Part shown: positions 26,115 to 35,472 of the stretch, piece by piece | Numbering within the stretch: position 1 is the stretch's first letter | Layout of the letters: every line of letters begins with the position of its first letter | Source of the DNA: Knoellia sinensis KCTC 19936 | Lineage (GTDB): Bacteria; Actinomycetota; Actinomycetes; Actinomycetales; Dermatophilaceae | Direction of reading: 5' to 3' | Assembly: GCF_000768705.1 (NCBI RefSeq) | Contig: NZ_AVPJ01000015.1 | Span: 1-64,000 of the forward strand | Length of the DNA stretch: 64,000 nt | Program-made: the position numbers and the translations under genes | The notes under the pieces: model-generated | Databases searched by the model: none | The model's input: the letters and a program-made list of their open reading frames with translations, nothing else | Told to the model about the DNA's origin: nothing

Positions 26115-26821
26115 GACCGCTCCTCCGTGATGTTGTTCTGCGCGACTGCAGCCGCGAACCAGCCGGTGATGGTCGTGGGGTGAGTGATGGCGGTGCCGAC
26201 AACCACGGCGTGGGCGCCGGCGTGGATGGCTGCCGCGGCCTGCCCGGGAGTGTGAACGCGTCCCTCGGCGACGACCGGCACGTCGAGACGTGTGGCGAGC
26301 TGACCCACGAGGGTGAGGTCGGGTCCGTCGGTTTTGATCGTGTATGCCGTGTAGCCGGCGAGGGTGGTCCCGACGAGATCCGCTCCCGCGGCCGCGGCAG
26401 CGATGCCCTCGTCGAAGGTTGAGCAGTCGGCCATCACCAGCGCGCCGGTCGTTCCGTGCACTGCCGCGATGGTCTCGGCGAGGGAGCGCCCGTCGGGTCG
26501 GCGGCGTGAGGTGCCGTCGAGGGCGACGATGTGTGCGCCCGCCTCCGCCACAGCGACGGCGTGCTCGAGGGTCGGCGTGATGAAGACGTCGTCCTCGCCG
26601 TCCTTCCACAGCCCGATGAGGGGAAGATCGACCGCTGCTCGGATGGACGCGATGTCCTCAAGACCCTGGGCGCGGATGCCGACGGCGCCACCGCGAGCAG
26701 CCGCCAGAGCGACCCGAGTCATCGTGTCCGGCGATCGCATGGGCTCTCCCGGGTAGGCCTGACAGGAGACGATGAGCCCATCCCGCAGTGCTTCCACGAG
26801 TTCTGGACTGATCCGGGTCAC
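26111..26821 (-). CDS. nanE: N-acetylmannosamine-6-phosphate 2-epimerase
   Basis: 236 residues from GTG 26821, which overlaps the nanK stop (GTGA); ATG 26851 is an alternative. Characteristic segments: LIVSCQAYPGEPMRSPDTM, IGLWKDGEDDVFITPT, AHIVALDGTSRRRPDG and VPVVAEGRVHTPGQAAAAI. These form the TIM barrel with the catalytic Lys and Glu of NanE. It converts ManNAc-6-P to GlcNAc-6-P. It lies between the kinase and the SIS-domain enzyme, matching pathway order. Confidence 0.93.
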   Translation of the reverse strand: MTRISPELVEALRDGLIVSCQAYPGEPMRSPDTMTRVALAAARGGAVGIRAQGLEDIASIRAAVDLPLIGLWKDGEDDVFITPTLEHAVAVAEAGAHIVALDGTSRRRPDGRSLAETIAAVHGTTGALVMADCSTFDEGIAAAAAGADLVGTTLAGYTAYTIKTDGPDLTLVGQLATRLDVPVVAEGRVHTPGQAAAAIHAGAHAVVVGTAITHPTTITGWFAAAVAQNNITEERS

Positions 26822-27765
26822 GAGGACTCCTTGTCTGCGAATGTCGACCATGCGAGGGCTGCGGCGCCGACGAGAGCCGCATCGGTGCCGAGGGCGGAGG
26901 CCGCGATCGGTGTGTCGACCAGGGAGGGCAGAACCTCACCGGCCACTGCAGAGCGCAGCGCCTCCCACCACAGCTCGCCCGCCTCGCTCACCCCGCCACC
27001 GACGACGACCACGTGCGGGTCGAGGACGTTGACCAGCCCCCCGATGGCGGATCCCACCGCGGCACCACCATCGCGAAGCACCTCCGCCGCGATCTCGTCG
27101 CCGGCCGACGCGAGGGCTGCGACCGCGCGTAGGTCCTGGACAGCCGCGCCCGCCCGGCGGGCGTGTTCGGCATGCAGCCCGGGGCCGGAGGCGAAGGCCT
27201 CGAGGTGGCCGACGGCGCCACACGAGCAGGGGAGCTCACCGGCATACGGACTCGGTTGGTGTCCGATGTGACCGGCGGCGTTGTGGGCCCCTGCGAGAGG
27301 GGCGCCATCGACGATGAAGGAGCCCCCGACGCCAGTCCCCACGCCGACGAAAAGGGCTGTGGCGCAACCCTTTCCTGCGCCGAAGGCGACGTCGCCGAGC
27401 GCATGTGCGTGGACGTCGTTGACCACGGACGTGGTCATGCCCGTCAGGGCCTCCAGCTTCTGGGCGAGAGGAGTGCCAGCCCAGCCGACGAGGACGTCCG
27501 TCGCACCGACCACGACTCCGCGTTGGGGATCGATGACTCCGGCGCTGCCGACGCCGAGGTGTCGAACCGGCGGCGCGCCCGGAGCCGCGCCGAGCCGCGT
27601 CACCAACTCGGCCGCGGTCGCAAGGATCGCCTCCGCACCCGCTTGCCCCGGCGTCGGTGCCGTCGCGCGCCCGACGATTTCGCCACGCGCAGTGACGAGG
27701 GCTGCGGCCGTCTTGGTTCCGCCGATGTCGAGCGCTGCCACGACGGGCGCCTCCGGGTGCGGCAT
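26818..27765 (-). CDS. nanK: ROK-family kinase, probable N-acetylmannosamine kinase
   Basis: 315 residues. ATP-binding motif ALDIGGTKTAAAL, substrate loop VVNDVHAHALGD, GVGTGVGGSFIVDG and ROK signature LPCSCGAVGHLEAFASG. In most ROK kinases the zinc motif reads CxCGxxGCxE; here the third Cys is His (CSCGAVGHLE), which could still bind zinc. It phosphorylates ManNAc released by NanA. A 2-bp gap separates it from nanA and it overlaps nanE by 4 nt. Confidence 0.9.
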   Translation of the reverse strand: MPHPEAPVVAALDIGGTKTAAALVTARGEIVGRATAPTPGQAGAEAILATAAELVTRLGAAPGAPPVRHLGVGSAGVIDPQRGVVVGATDVLVGWAGTPLAQKLEALTGMTTSVVNDVHAHALGDVAFGAGKGCATALFVGVGTGVGGSFIVDGAPLAGAHNAAGHIGHQPSPYAGELPCSCGAVGHLEAFASGPGLHAEHARRAGAAVQDLRAVAALASAGDEIAAEVLRDGGAAVGSAIGGLVNVLDPHVVVVGGGVSEAGELWWEALRSAVAGEVLPSLVDTPIAASALGTDAALVGAAALAWSTFADKESS

Positions 27766-27767
27766 CG

Positions 27768-28706
27768 TCAGAGCAGCCCGGCCTCGACGAGGATCTCGCG
27801 GATGCGCCCGGTCTCGGCGTCGTCCAGGCGACGCATCGGCAGGGACACAGCGTTGCTCTCGATGACACCGAGGAGGGCGAGCGCCGTCTTGAAGGCGCCC
27901 ACGCCGCGCGTGGCTCCGGCCGTCGTCGCGGGGTCGGGAGCGTCGACGATGCGGAAGAGGCGCGTGAGCCGGTCCTGCTCCTCGCGGGCGACGTCCCAGT
28001 TGCCCGAGACGCAGGCGTCGTGGAGACGCACATAGCCAGCCGGGTCGACGTTCCCCAGCCCCGGGACCGAGCCGGAGGCGCCGGCGAGCATCATGCCGTC
28101 AACGACGACCTCGTGACCGGTGAGGGCACTGAAGTCGGCTCCCGGGAGCTCCTCGCGGACCGTGAGGACAAGCTGACGGAAAGCCACGTCGTCGCCGCTG
28201 GAATCCTTGATGCCCGCGATGACGCGGTCGGCGGCGAGGCGCGTCAGCAGGTCCAGGGACAGCTTGACCCGGACGCAGACCGGGATGTCGTAGGCGAGGA
28301 GGGGCAGGTCGGTCGCGTCCGCGATCGCTCGGAAGTGGCGCTCGATCTCATGCGGGCCGACGATGGCGTAGAACGGTGCCGTCGCCACGATCGCGTCGGC
28401 GCCGAGTCGCTCCGACGCCCGGACCCGCTCCAGCACTCGCGGCGTCGTGGGCTCGATGGAACCCGCGATGACCGGCACGGACCCGCTGACGGTCTTGACG
28501 ATGACCCCCAGCGCGCGGTCCCTGTCCGCGTCGGTGAGGAAGACCGTCTCGCCGGAGCTGCCGAGGGCGAAGATGCCGTTGACGCCGGCCTCGAGCTGGC
28601 GTGCGACGAGCCGCTCAAGGGACGCGACGTCGACGCCACCGTCGGCGGAGAGCGGCGTGACGGTCGGGGGGATGACGCCGCTGAATCGGGGGCTGGGGGT
28701 GCTCAC
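27768..28706 (-). CDS. nanA: N-acetylneuraminate lyase (DapA family)
   Basis: 312 residues from GTG 28706, overlapping the ABC ATPase stop (GTGA). Motifs: GVIPPTVTPLSADGGVD, ALGSSGETVFLT (substrate carboxylate loop), PLLAYDIPV (Tyr) and VIAGIKDSSGDD (Schiff-base Lys). The family alone does not separate lyase from other DapA types. The nanK-nanE neighbours and the sialidase make N-acetylneuraminate cleavage to ManNAc and pyruvate the best call. Confidence 0.88.
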   Translation of the reverse strand: MSTPSPRFSGVIPPTVTPLSADGGVDVASLERLVARQLEAGVNGIFALGSSGETVFLTDADRDRALGVIVKTVSGSVPVIAGSIEPTTPRVLERVRASERLGADAIVATAPFYAIVGPHEIERHFRAIADATDLPLLAYDIPVCVRVKLSLDLLTRLAADRVIAGIKDSSGDDVAFRQLVLTVREELPGADFSALTGHEVVVDGMMLAGASGSVPGLGNVDPAGYVRLHDACVSGNWDVAREEQDRLTRLFRIVDAPDPATTAGATRGVGAFKTALALLGVIESNAVSLPMRRLDDAETGRIREILVEAGLL

Positions 28707-29824
28707 GCTGTCTCCTCGACATCGTCGGTGGCGGGCCGTTCGAGCCCGGGGTCCTTGGGGGTTGCGGCACGCGCGAGCGCGACGAGTTCGGCATCGCCGG
28801 TGCCAGCAGGAATGGGGTGGTGACACCGGAACACGTGTGCCATGGCGCCGTTCGTCTCGGCGGTCTCAGGACTCGGCATGGACTCGGCGCACACGTCTGT
28901 CGCCTTCCAGCAGCGAGTCCGGAACGGGCACCCACTCGGGGGCCTGGTGGCACTCGGCACCGGACCGACGAGGGGTATGGGGTCGATCGGCGAGAGCAGC
29001 CCGGGAGTGGCCGACAGGAGTGCTCGCGTGTAGGGGTGCTGGGCACCGGTGGGGAGCGCGCCCGCCGGCGTCTCCTCGACGATGCGACCGAGATACATCG
29101 TCACGACCCGGTCACTCACCCTCTTGACCGTCTGGATGTCGTGCGACACGAAGACCATCGCGAGGCCGAGCCGCTCCTTGAGGTCGAGGAGGAGGTTGAG
29201 GATCTGGGCCCGGACCGACACGTCGAGTGCACTCGTCGGTTCGTCGGCGACGATGAGCGCAGGGTCGAGGGCGAGCGCCCGAGCGATCGACACGCGCTGT
29301 CGCTGGCCGCCGGAGAGCTGACTCGGGAGGACGTCGGCGACCGAGCGGGGCAGCCCCACGAGGGCCATGAGCTCGTCGACCCTGGCCTCGCGCTCCGCCT
29401 TGCTGCCTCGGCGGTGAACGTCGAGTGGGTCACGGAGGATGTCCCGCACCGCCATGCGGCGATTCAGGGAGGTCGAGGGATCCTGGAAGATCATGCCGAC
29501 CCCGGCTCCGATGTGCTCCCGGCGCTCTGACGCGCTCATCGACCACACATCGAGACCATTGACGCGCACGACCCCCTCAGTAGGCGGCTGCAATCCGACG
29601 AGCACCTTCGCGAGGGTGGACTTGCCACAGCCGGACTCACCCACGACGCCGACGGTCTCGCCGCGACGGATGCCGAAGTCTGCGCCGGTGAGGGCGAAGA
29701 CACGCTCGCGGTCGAACATGCCCCCGCCGCGGCTGCGGTGCACGACATGGACGTCGCTCAGTTCCACGATGGTCGGATCGGACGCCACGCCGGACGTGGC
29801 GTCGGACTTCAGGGCCGCGTTCAT
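28703..29824 (-). CDS. Oligopeptide/dipeptide-type ABC transporter ATP-binding protein (DppF/OppF)
   Basis: 373 residues. Walker A VGESGCGKSTLAKVL, signature [12 protein letters not shown], Walker B LIVADEPTSALDV, H-loop VFVSHDIQT, and the family's C-terminal Cys-rich motif GCPFRTRCWKATDVC. The gene overlaps the fused permease-ATPase gene upstream by 4 nt. It serves the importer that, by context, carries sialic acid; oligopeptide-type importers for sialic acid (SatABCD) are known. As the upstream ATPase is interrupted, this subunit may be the only complete one here. Confidence 0.92.
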   Translation of the reverse strand: MNAALKSDATSGVASDPTIVELSDVHVVHRSRGGGMFDRERVFALTGADFGIRRGETVGVVGESGCGKSTLAKVLVGLQPPTEGVVRVNGLDVWSMSASERREHIGAGVGMIFQDPSTSLNRRMAVRDILRDPLDVHRRGSKAEREARVDELMALVGLPRSVADVLPSQLSGGQRQRVSIARALALDPALIVADEPTSALDVSVRAQILNLLLDLKERLGLAMVFVSHDIQTVKRVSDRVVTMYLGRIVEETPAGALPTGAQHPYTRALLSATPGLLSPIDPIPLVGPVPSATRPPSGCPFRTRCWKATDVCAESMPSPETAETNGAMAHVFRCHHPIPAGTGDAELVALARAATPKDPGLERPATDDVEETA

Positions 29825-31785
29825 CGGACTGCCTCCTCGAGGGTCGGTTCCACCGCGGGGTGGTGGCAGGCGAAGGTGTGGTTGTCCGGACCGACGAGCT
29901 CGGGTGCGGTGTCACGGCATACCTGGGTTGCCATCGGGCACCGGTCCGCGAACCGGCAGCCGGAGGGGAAGTCAGCCGGCGACGGCACGACCCCGCGGAT
30001 CTGGGTGAGGCGTTCGGCACCCGTCTCCAGGGACAGCACCGAGCCGAGGAGGCCGCGTGCATAGTGGTGCGTCGGCGCCTCGATCACATCCGCGGTCACG
30101 CCGGTCTCCACGATCTGTCCGCCGTACATGACGACGACGCGGTCGGACACGTCCGCGACGAGGGCGAGGTCGTGGCTCACGAGGATGAGGGCGAAGCCGA
30201 GCTCGTCACGCAGCCGAAGGAGCAGCTCCATGACCTGCGCCTAGACGGTGACGTCCAGAGCCGTCGTCGGCTCGTCGGCGATGACCAGGCGAGGATCGCG
30301 CGACAGTGCCATCGCGATGACGACACGCTGGCGCTGGCCTCCGGACAGCTCGTGGGGGAATGCTGCGAGCGTCCGTTGCGGATCGAGGCCCACCAGGAGC
30401 ATGAGCTCCTCAGCGGTCCGGGTGCCGCCGCGGCTCGTGAGCTGCGCCAGTTGTGCCCCGATCTTGAGCGAGGGGTTCAGTGCCGACAGGGCGTCCTGGT
30501 AGATCATCGCGATCTCGCGACCCATGAGGGCGCGCCGCTTGGTGGCGCTGAGAGTGGTGAGGTCGGTTCCGTCGAAGTGGATCTCGCCCTTGATGCGCGC
30601 ACCGCTGGGCTCGAGTCCCATGATCGCGAGCGCCGTCAACGACTTGCCCGAGCCGGACTCGCCCACGAGACCGACCACTTCCCCCGGGCGCACGTCGAAG
30701 CTGATGTCGTCGACGATGTCCACCCCGTTGTGACGGTCGGCGAAGCCGATGGACAGGTTGCGCACGTCGAGGACCGGGGCCGCGTCGGACAGCGGACGGG
30801 CGCGCTCACGGATGCGGGCGGCCGCTTCGACCAGGCCGGGAAGTTGCAGAACTTCGCCGGTGCCGGGCTCGGCCTTCTCAAGGACGTCCTGCTCGGCGAT
30901 CGCCTTGGTCTTGGCGCGCCGGGCCGCCGGAGCGGCCCAGGCGTCCGAGATCCCCTCGGAGAGCACGTTGAGGGCGAGGACGGTCAGGAGGATCAGGAGA
31001 CCCGGGAAGAAGGTGGCCCACCAGCCACCGATCTGCACCATCTCCTTGCCGAAGGCAATGACCGAACCCCATGAGGACTGGGCCTCCTGGGGGGAGAGCC
31101 CACCGCCGATGAACGACAGGGACGCCTCGAAGACGATGGCATCGGCCACCATGACGGTGACGAACACGAGGATCGGGGCAGCGCAGTTGCGCAGGATGTG
31201 CTTGATCAGGATGTGCGGTCGCCGTGCACCGATGATCCGCTCGGCCGCGACGTAGTCCTCCCGGTATTGGCTGAGGACGTTGGCGCGCACGATCCGGGCG
31301 ATGGACGGGGTGAAGACGAACCCGATCGCGATCACGAGCACGAGGAGGCTGTTCTTGCCGAACGAGATGATGAGAAGCGCCGAGAGGACGATGGCAGGGA
31401 AGGCCATGACGACGTCCAGGCAGCGCATGATCACTTCGTCGACCGCGTTGCGACTCGTGCCCGCGATCGCGCCGAGGATCGAACCGGCAACCAGGGCGAT
31501 GGCGGCGGCCCCGAAGCCGACGATGAGGGATCGGCGCGTACCGGCGACGAGCCGCGAGTAGACGTCACGGCCGAGACGATCGAGCCCGAACCAGAAGTCG
31601 CCGTTCGGGCCGGTGAGGGCCGGTCCCAGGCCGGACTGCGTCGGATCGTGTCGCAGGAGCAGGGGAGCGAGCAGTCCGACGAGGACGACGAGGGCGACGA
31701 AGCCGAGGGCGATCCGGCTCGCGAGACCGAGCCGACGGAAGCCGACCCCGGGGCGGGAGAGTTGGTGGGTGAGGGCGCGACGCAT
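29821..31785 (-). pseudogene. Fused DppC permease + DppD ATPase with an in-frame amber stop
   Basis: ATG 31785. Residues 1-~285 are a DppC permease (membrane helices from [23 protein letters not shown] loop [17 protein letters not shown]). After a charged linker an ATPase starts near 335: Walker A GESGSGKS at 375-382, LSGGQRQR at 480, Walker [15 protein letters not shown]. Then TAG at 30241-30243 replaces the usual Gln of VQAQV. The frame continues unbroken (AQVMELLLRLRDELGFALIL, VSH H-loop at ~538, Cys motif GCRFADRC) to 29821, 654 residues in all. Truncation would remove the H-loop and leave a dead ATPase. Amber suppression, re-initiation at ATG 30229-30231 or a CAG-to-TAG error are the alternatives. 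Confidence 0.85.
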
Positions 31786-32741
31786 CAGTGACCTCCCCGC
31801 AGGCGGGGGTTGGCGAACAGATAGAGGATGTCGACGACGAGGTTCACGACGACGAAGCCGAGGGCGATCGTGAGAACGGTGCCCTGAGCGAGAGCGGTGT
31901 CGTTCTGCTGCACCGCGCTCATGATCTGGGTGCCCATGCCGGGCAGCGAGAAGATCGCCTCGATGATGACCGTGCCGCCGATGAGGTAGCCGATCCGGAG
32001 CCCGAGGACGGTCAGGGGGTTGACGAGCGCGTTGCGCAGGACGTTGCGGCCGATCACGACGCGGGGCGGAAGCCCTGCCCCATAGGCCGTTCGGACATAG
32101 TCACGGTCGAGCTCCTCGACCATCGAGGTGCGCACGATGCGAGCGAGCGAGCAGCCGACCGGCACCGCGAGGGCCAATGCGGGCAGCGTCATCGAGCGCA
32201 GCCATTCGGACGGGGAATCGGCGGGGTTGACGTAACCGCCGGTCGGGAAGAGGTTGCGTCGGACCGCGAACTCCTGGATGAAGAGCAGCGCGAGCCAGAA
32301 CGACGGCATCGCGATCCCGGCCATGGACACGAACCGCATGATGTGGTCCGGCCAGCGGTCCCGGTAGAGGGCGGCCGTGATGCCGAGGGCCAGAGCGATG
32401 ACGAGCGCTCCGAGGACACCCAGGGCTGTGAGCTGGATCGTCAGGGGGAGGGCGGTGGCGATCTTGTCGGCGACCGGTTCGCTCGGGGGGAAGGTCATTC
32501 CGAGGTCGCCGCGCACGAGGTCACCCAGGAAGTGGACGTAGCGCAACGGCAGTGGGTCGTTGAGCCCGTTGGCCTCCTTGAACGCGGCGATCTGCGCTGC
32601 GGACGCCTGGTCGCCCAGCACCGACAGGGCGGGGTCGATCGGCGAGAACTGCATGACCACGAAGACGAAGAGGGTGATGCCCAGGACGAGTGGGATCAGC
32701 GTGAGGAGTCGTCTGGCGATCATGCTCAGGACGGCGAGCAT
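31785..32741 (-). CDS. Oligopeptide/dipeptide-type ABC permease (DppB)
   Basis: 318 residues from ATG 32741 with GGAAGG upstream; an earlier frame start at 32813 is less likely. Six membrane helices, beginning [20 protein letters not shown]. The DppB-type segments [13 protein letters not shown] and EAA-like [17 protein letters not shown] are present. Its stop overlaps the next gene by 1 nt. It forms the importer channel with the DppC half of the downstream fusion. Confidence 0.92.
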   Translation of the reverse strand: MLAVLSMIARRLLTLIPLVLGITLFVFVVMQFSPIDPALSVLGDQASAAQIAAFKEANGLNDPLPLRYVHFLGDLVRGDLGMTFPPSEPVADKIATALPLTIQLTALGVLGALVIALALGITAALYRDRWPDHIMRFVSMAGIAMPSFWLALLFIQEFAVRRNLFPTGGYVNPADSPSEWLRSMTLPALALAVPVGCSLARIVRTSMVEELDRDYVRTAYGAGLPPRVVIGRNVLRNALVNPLTVLGLRIGYLIGGTVIIEAIFSLPGMGTQIMSAVQQNDTALAQGTVLTIALGFVVVNLVVDILYLFANPRLRGGH

Positions 32742-32836
32742 GGGGGTCCTTCCGTGGTGCGTCCGAACGTCGGGCCGGTTGCGACCCAATGCGGCCATGG
32801 GCCGATTCAGCAAGCGGTATGCCGGGTGAGCGGCTC

Positions 32837-32874
32837 AGGAGTCCTGCCCGGCCCGAGGGCCGGGCAGGACTCCT
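32837..32874. terminator. Strong intercistronic hairpin in the nan transporter operon
   Basis: An 18-bp perfect stem (AGGAGTCCTGCCCGGCCC and its complement) with a 2-nt loop lies between the binding-protein gene and dppB. There is no clear U-run. Hairpins at this place often protect or partially terminate the message so that more binding protein than permease is made. Confidence 0.65.
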
Positions 32875-32908
32875 GCGTGGAAGCGGCGCGGTCGCTCCCA
32901 CGCAGAGA

Positions 32909-34540
32909 TCAGTCCTTGCGGCTGCTCTCGAGGAAGTACAGACCCGTCGTCCCGGCGGAGGAGAATCCGTCGAGCTTGGTCTTGTCGGAGGCCGTGACGA
33001 CCTTCGTGTGGAGGATGGGGTAGAGCGGGGCCTCCTCGGCGACGATGTCGAGCGCCTGCTTCCACAGGGTCTTGCGCTCGGTCTCGTCGGTCGACTGGGC
33101 TGCCTTGTCGAGCAGGCCGGTGATCTGGGTGCGGTGCGCCTCGTCCCAGCGGTAGCGCTTCGTCGGCCAGGTCTCGCCGTGGTAGAACCAGCGCATCAGC
33201 AGGTCCGGGTCGGTGCCGAACACGCTCGGGTCACCCGACGCAGCGAGGACACGGAAGGTGTCCTTGGGCACGACGTCGCCATAGATGGCCGATGAGGGCT
33301 GCGTGTTGAGGGTGGCAGTGACTCCGATGGCCTTCCACGCCTCGACGAGGAGCGGTGCGACGTCCTTGACGATCGCGTTGTCCGTGGTGTCGAGCGTGAA
33401 CTTCAGGTTGCTGGCACCGGCCTCGGCGAGGAGGGCCTTGGCCTTGGCGACGTCGTAGTTGTAGACCGTCGCGGCCTTCTGGTAGTTCGCGTTGCCCTCA
33501 TCGAGGTAGCTCGAGGCGGGAGTGCCGAAGCCGTTGAGCGCCGTCTTGATGACGCTGTCCTTGTCGATGGCGTAGTGCAGGGCCTGGCGGACACGCTTGT
33601 CGTTGAAGGGCGCCGCGGAGTTGTTGAACATGAGGAAGACCTGGTTGAAGGCCTGCTTCTCCTCGACGTTGTACTTGCCCTTGAGCGAGTCGACATTGAG
33701 GTAGGGGACCTGCTCGATGGCCTGAACGCGGCCGCCTTCGAGGTCGGCGACGCGGGCAGAGGCCTCGGTCGTCGTGTTGAGGGTCAGGGTTTCGACCTTG
33801 GCGACCTTCGAACCGTTGTAGTTCGGGTTCTTGGAGAGCTTGAGACCCGACTCCTTCGACGCACTGTCGAGCTTGAAGGGGCCCGATCCAATCGGGGCGG
33901 TGTCGAAGGCCTTGGACGCCTCGGCATCGGCGGTCTTGGCCTTGGGCACGATCTTGATGACGGCGATGCGCTCGGGGAAGAGGGCAAACGGCGACTTGAG
34001 CTTGAACTCTGCGGTCGTGTCGTCCTTGGCCGTGACCGACTCGATGAAGGAGATGAAGCCCTGCATCAGGGGCGGGGCGGCCGGGTCAGCCGGCTGCAGC
34101 ACGCGGGTGAAGGAGTGGGCGACATCCTCGGCCGTCACCGGGGAGCCATCGGAGAACTTCGCCCCGTCGCGAAGCTGGACCGTCCACGTGAGACCGTCCG
34201 CGCTGGCCGTCGGCTGGGACTTGGCGAGGGCGAGGTAGGGCTCTCGAGTCGACGGGTCGAGGTCGATGAGGCCCTCGAACACGTGCTGGTTGGCGGCCGT
34301 CGCGACGGCGCTCGAGGCGTTGGCGGGGTCGAAGCCACTCGACAGGGTGAAGGCCATGGTGGCCTCGATCGAGGTCTTCGCACCGTCAGCGTTGTCGACG
34401 GTGTTCGTCGACGACGGTCCGCCACTGCACGCAGTGAGTGCGAGGGCGGCAACGGCAGAGATGGAGAGGGCCCGCGTTCCACGGGCGCTGAGCCAGCGCC
34501 GGTGCGGGGTGGGGCCGAATGTCTCGGTGGGAGTGGACAA
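32909..34540 (-). CDS. Extracellular solute-binding protein of the sialic-acid-type importer
   Basis: 543 residues from TTG 34540, preferred because GGAGG lies 8 nt upstream; ATG 34555 or 34579 would lengthen the start. A signal peptide ends in a lipobox (LALTACSG). The body is a family-5 (DppA/OppA) binding protein: FVFEGLIDLDPSTREPYLAL-like opening, GLTWTVQLRDGAKFSDGSPV, VRQALHYAIDKDSVIKTAL and EEAPLYPILHTKV. Its ligand is probably free sialic acid, judged only from the downstream nan genes. It leads the minus-strand operon, divergent from nanR. Confidence 0.9.
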   Translation of the reverse strand: MSTPTETFGPTPHRRWLSARGTRALSISAVAALALTACSGGPSSTNTVDNADGAKTSIEATMAFTLSSGFDPANASSAVATAANQHVFEGLIDLDPSTREPYLALAKSQPTASADGLTWTVQLRDGAKFSDGSPVTAEDVAHSFTRVLQPADPAAPPLMQGFISFIESVTAKDDTTAEFKLKSPFALFPERIAVIKIVPKAKTADAEASKAFDTAPIGSGPFKLDSASKESGLKLSKNPNYNGSKVAKVETLTLNTTTEASARVADLEGGRVQAIEQVPYLNVDSLKGKYNVEEKQAFNQVFLMFNNSAAPFNDKRVRQALHYAIDKDSVIKTALNGFGTPASSYLDEGNANYQKAATVYNYDVAKAKALLAEAGASNLKFTLDTTDNAIVKDVAPLLVEAWKAIGVTATLNTQPSSAIYGDVVPKDTFRVLAASGDPSVFGTDPDLLMRWFYHGETWPTKRYRWDEAHRTQITGLLDKAAQSTDETERKTLWKQALDIVAEEAPLYPILHTKVVTASDKTKLDGFSSAGTTGLYFLESSRKD

Positions 34541-34637
34541 TCTGTGTGCCTCCATTGGCATTCCAGGCGCTGTCGCCATGACCGCTGCAGCGCTGAAGGG
34601 GTCGAAGACATGAGACGAGTCGGAAGATTGGACTTAT

Positions 34638-34657
34638 GACGTCTGATGTCTGATTAC
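34638..34657. promoter_or_regulatory. Putative NanR operator, nanR/transporter intergenic
   Basis: GACGTCTGATGTCTGATTAC matches the site upstream of the sialidase (38411-38430) at 14 of 20 positions. It carries repeated ACGTCT/ATGTCT units in the divergent promoter region. The GntR-type regulator encoded next door is the probable binder. Confidence 0.5.
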
Positions 34658-34700
34658 CGATAGAGTGAGACTGACAGAGAACCGACCGAAGGGCAAGCGA

Positions 34701-35444
34701 ATGGCGACAATTGATGCGCATCTGGCCCCTGGCGCCAGTCGCGGCGTGCTGCGGCGCAATGAGGTTGCGGCGGGAATCAAGGACTACATCCTGAGACACC
34801 ACCTCAAGCCCGGGGACCTCCTGCCGACGGAGGCAGAGTTGTGCGAGGCCGTCGGCGCGAGCCGCTCGAGCGTGCGCGAGGCAGTCAAGACCCTGAGCGC
34901 CTTGGACATCGTCGAGGTCCGGCACGGCCACGGCACCTACGTCGGTCGTATGTCCCTGGCGGCCCTCGTCGAGAGCCTCGCGTTCCGAGGGCTGTTGAGC
35001 AGCGAGGACGACCACCTCGTCCTCGGCGAGGTCGTTGACGTCAGGCAGAACATCGAGCAGGGCTTCGCACCCCAGGTCGCGCAGGGGCTCGACACCGACC
35101 AACTGGCCCGGTTGCGCACCCTGGCGGCAGGCATGGCCGAGGCGGCCGAGCGTGGCGACGACTACTTGGAGCTCGACAAGCAGTTCCACCTGCTCCTCAT
35201 GGAGCCGCTCGGCAACGATCTCATCCAGCAGCTCACTGGAGCCTTCTGGGAGGTCCAGTCCATCGTCACCCCGACCCTGGGGTCAGAGCACCAAGGCGCG
35301 CTCACGCTCACGGCGAGCCTGCACATGGCGATCGTCGAGGCGGCAGAGGCGCGAGATGCCGCGGCCCTGCGCACTGCCGTCGCTGCGCACTACGACCCCA
35401 TCCGCGAGCTCATCGCCTCCGTCCGTCGACCCTCGACGGCCTGA
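34701..35444 (+). CDS. GntR-family regulator (FadR/FCD type), probable NanR
   Basis: 247 residues from ATG 34701. The winged helix-turn-helix is NEVAAGIKDYILRHHLKPGD, LLPTEAELCEAVGASRSSVR and TLSALDIVEVRHGHGTYVG. The C-terminal FCD effector domain has DYLELDKQFHLLLMEPL and LHMAIVEAAEARDAAALRTA with the metal-binding His. The divergent position to the importer and shared motifs near the sialidase suggest it controls the nan genes in response to sialic acid or a breakdown product. Confidence 0.88.
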   Translation: MATIDAHLAPGASRGVLRRNEVAAGIKDYILRHHLKPGDLLPTEAELCEAVGASRSSVREAVKTLSALDIVEVRHGHGTYVGRMSLAALVESLAFRGLLSSEDDHLVLGEVVDVRQNIEQGFAPQVAQGLDTDQLARLRTLAAGMAEAAERGDDYLELDKQFHLLLMEPLGNDLIQQLTGAFWEVQSIVTPTLGSEHQGALTLTASLHMAIVEAAEARDAAALRTAVAAHYDPIRELIASVRRPSTA

Positions 35445-35472
35445 GGCGGACGGCCCACGCCGACCGATAGCC

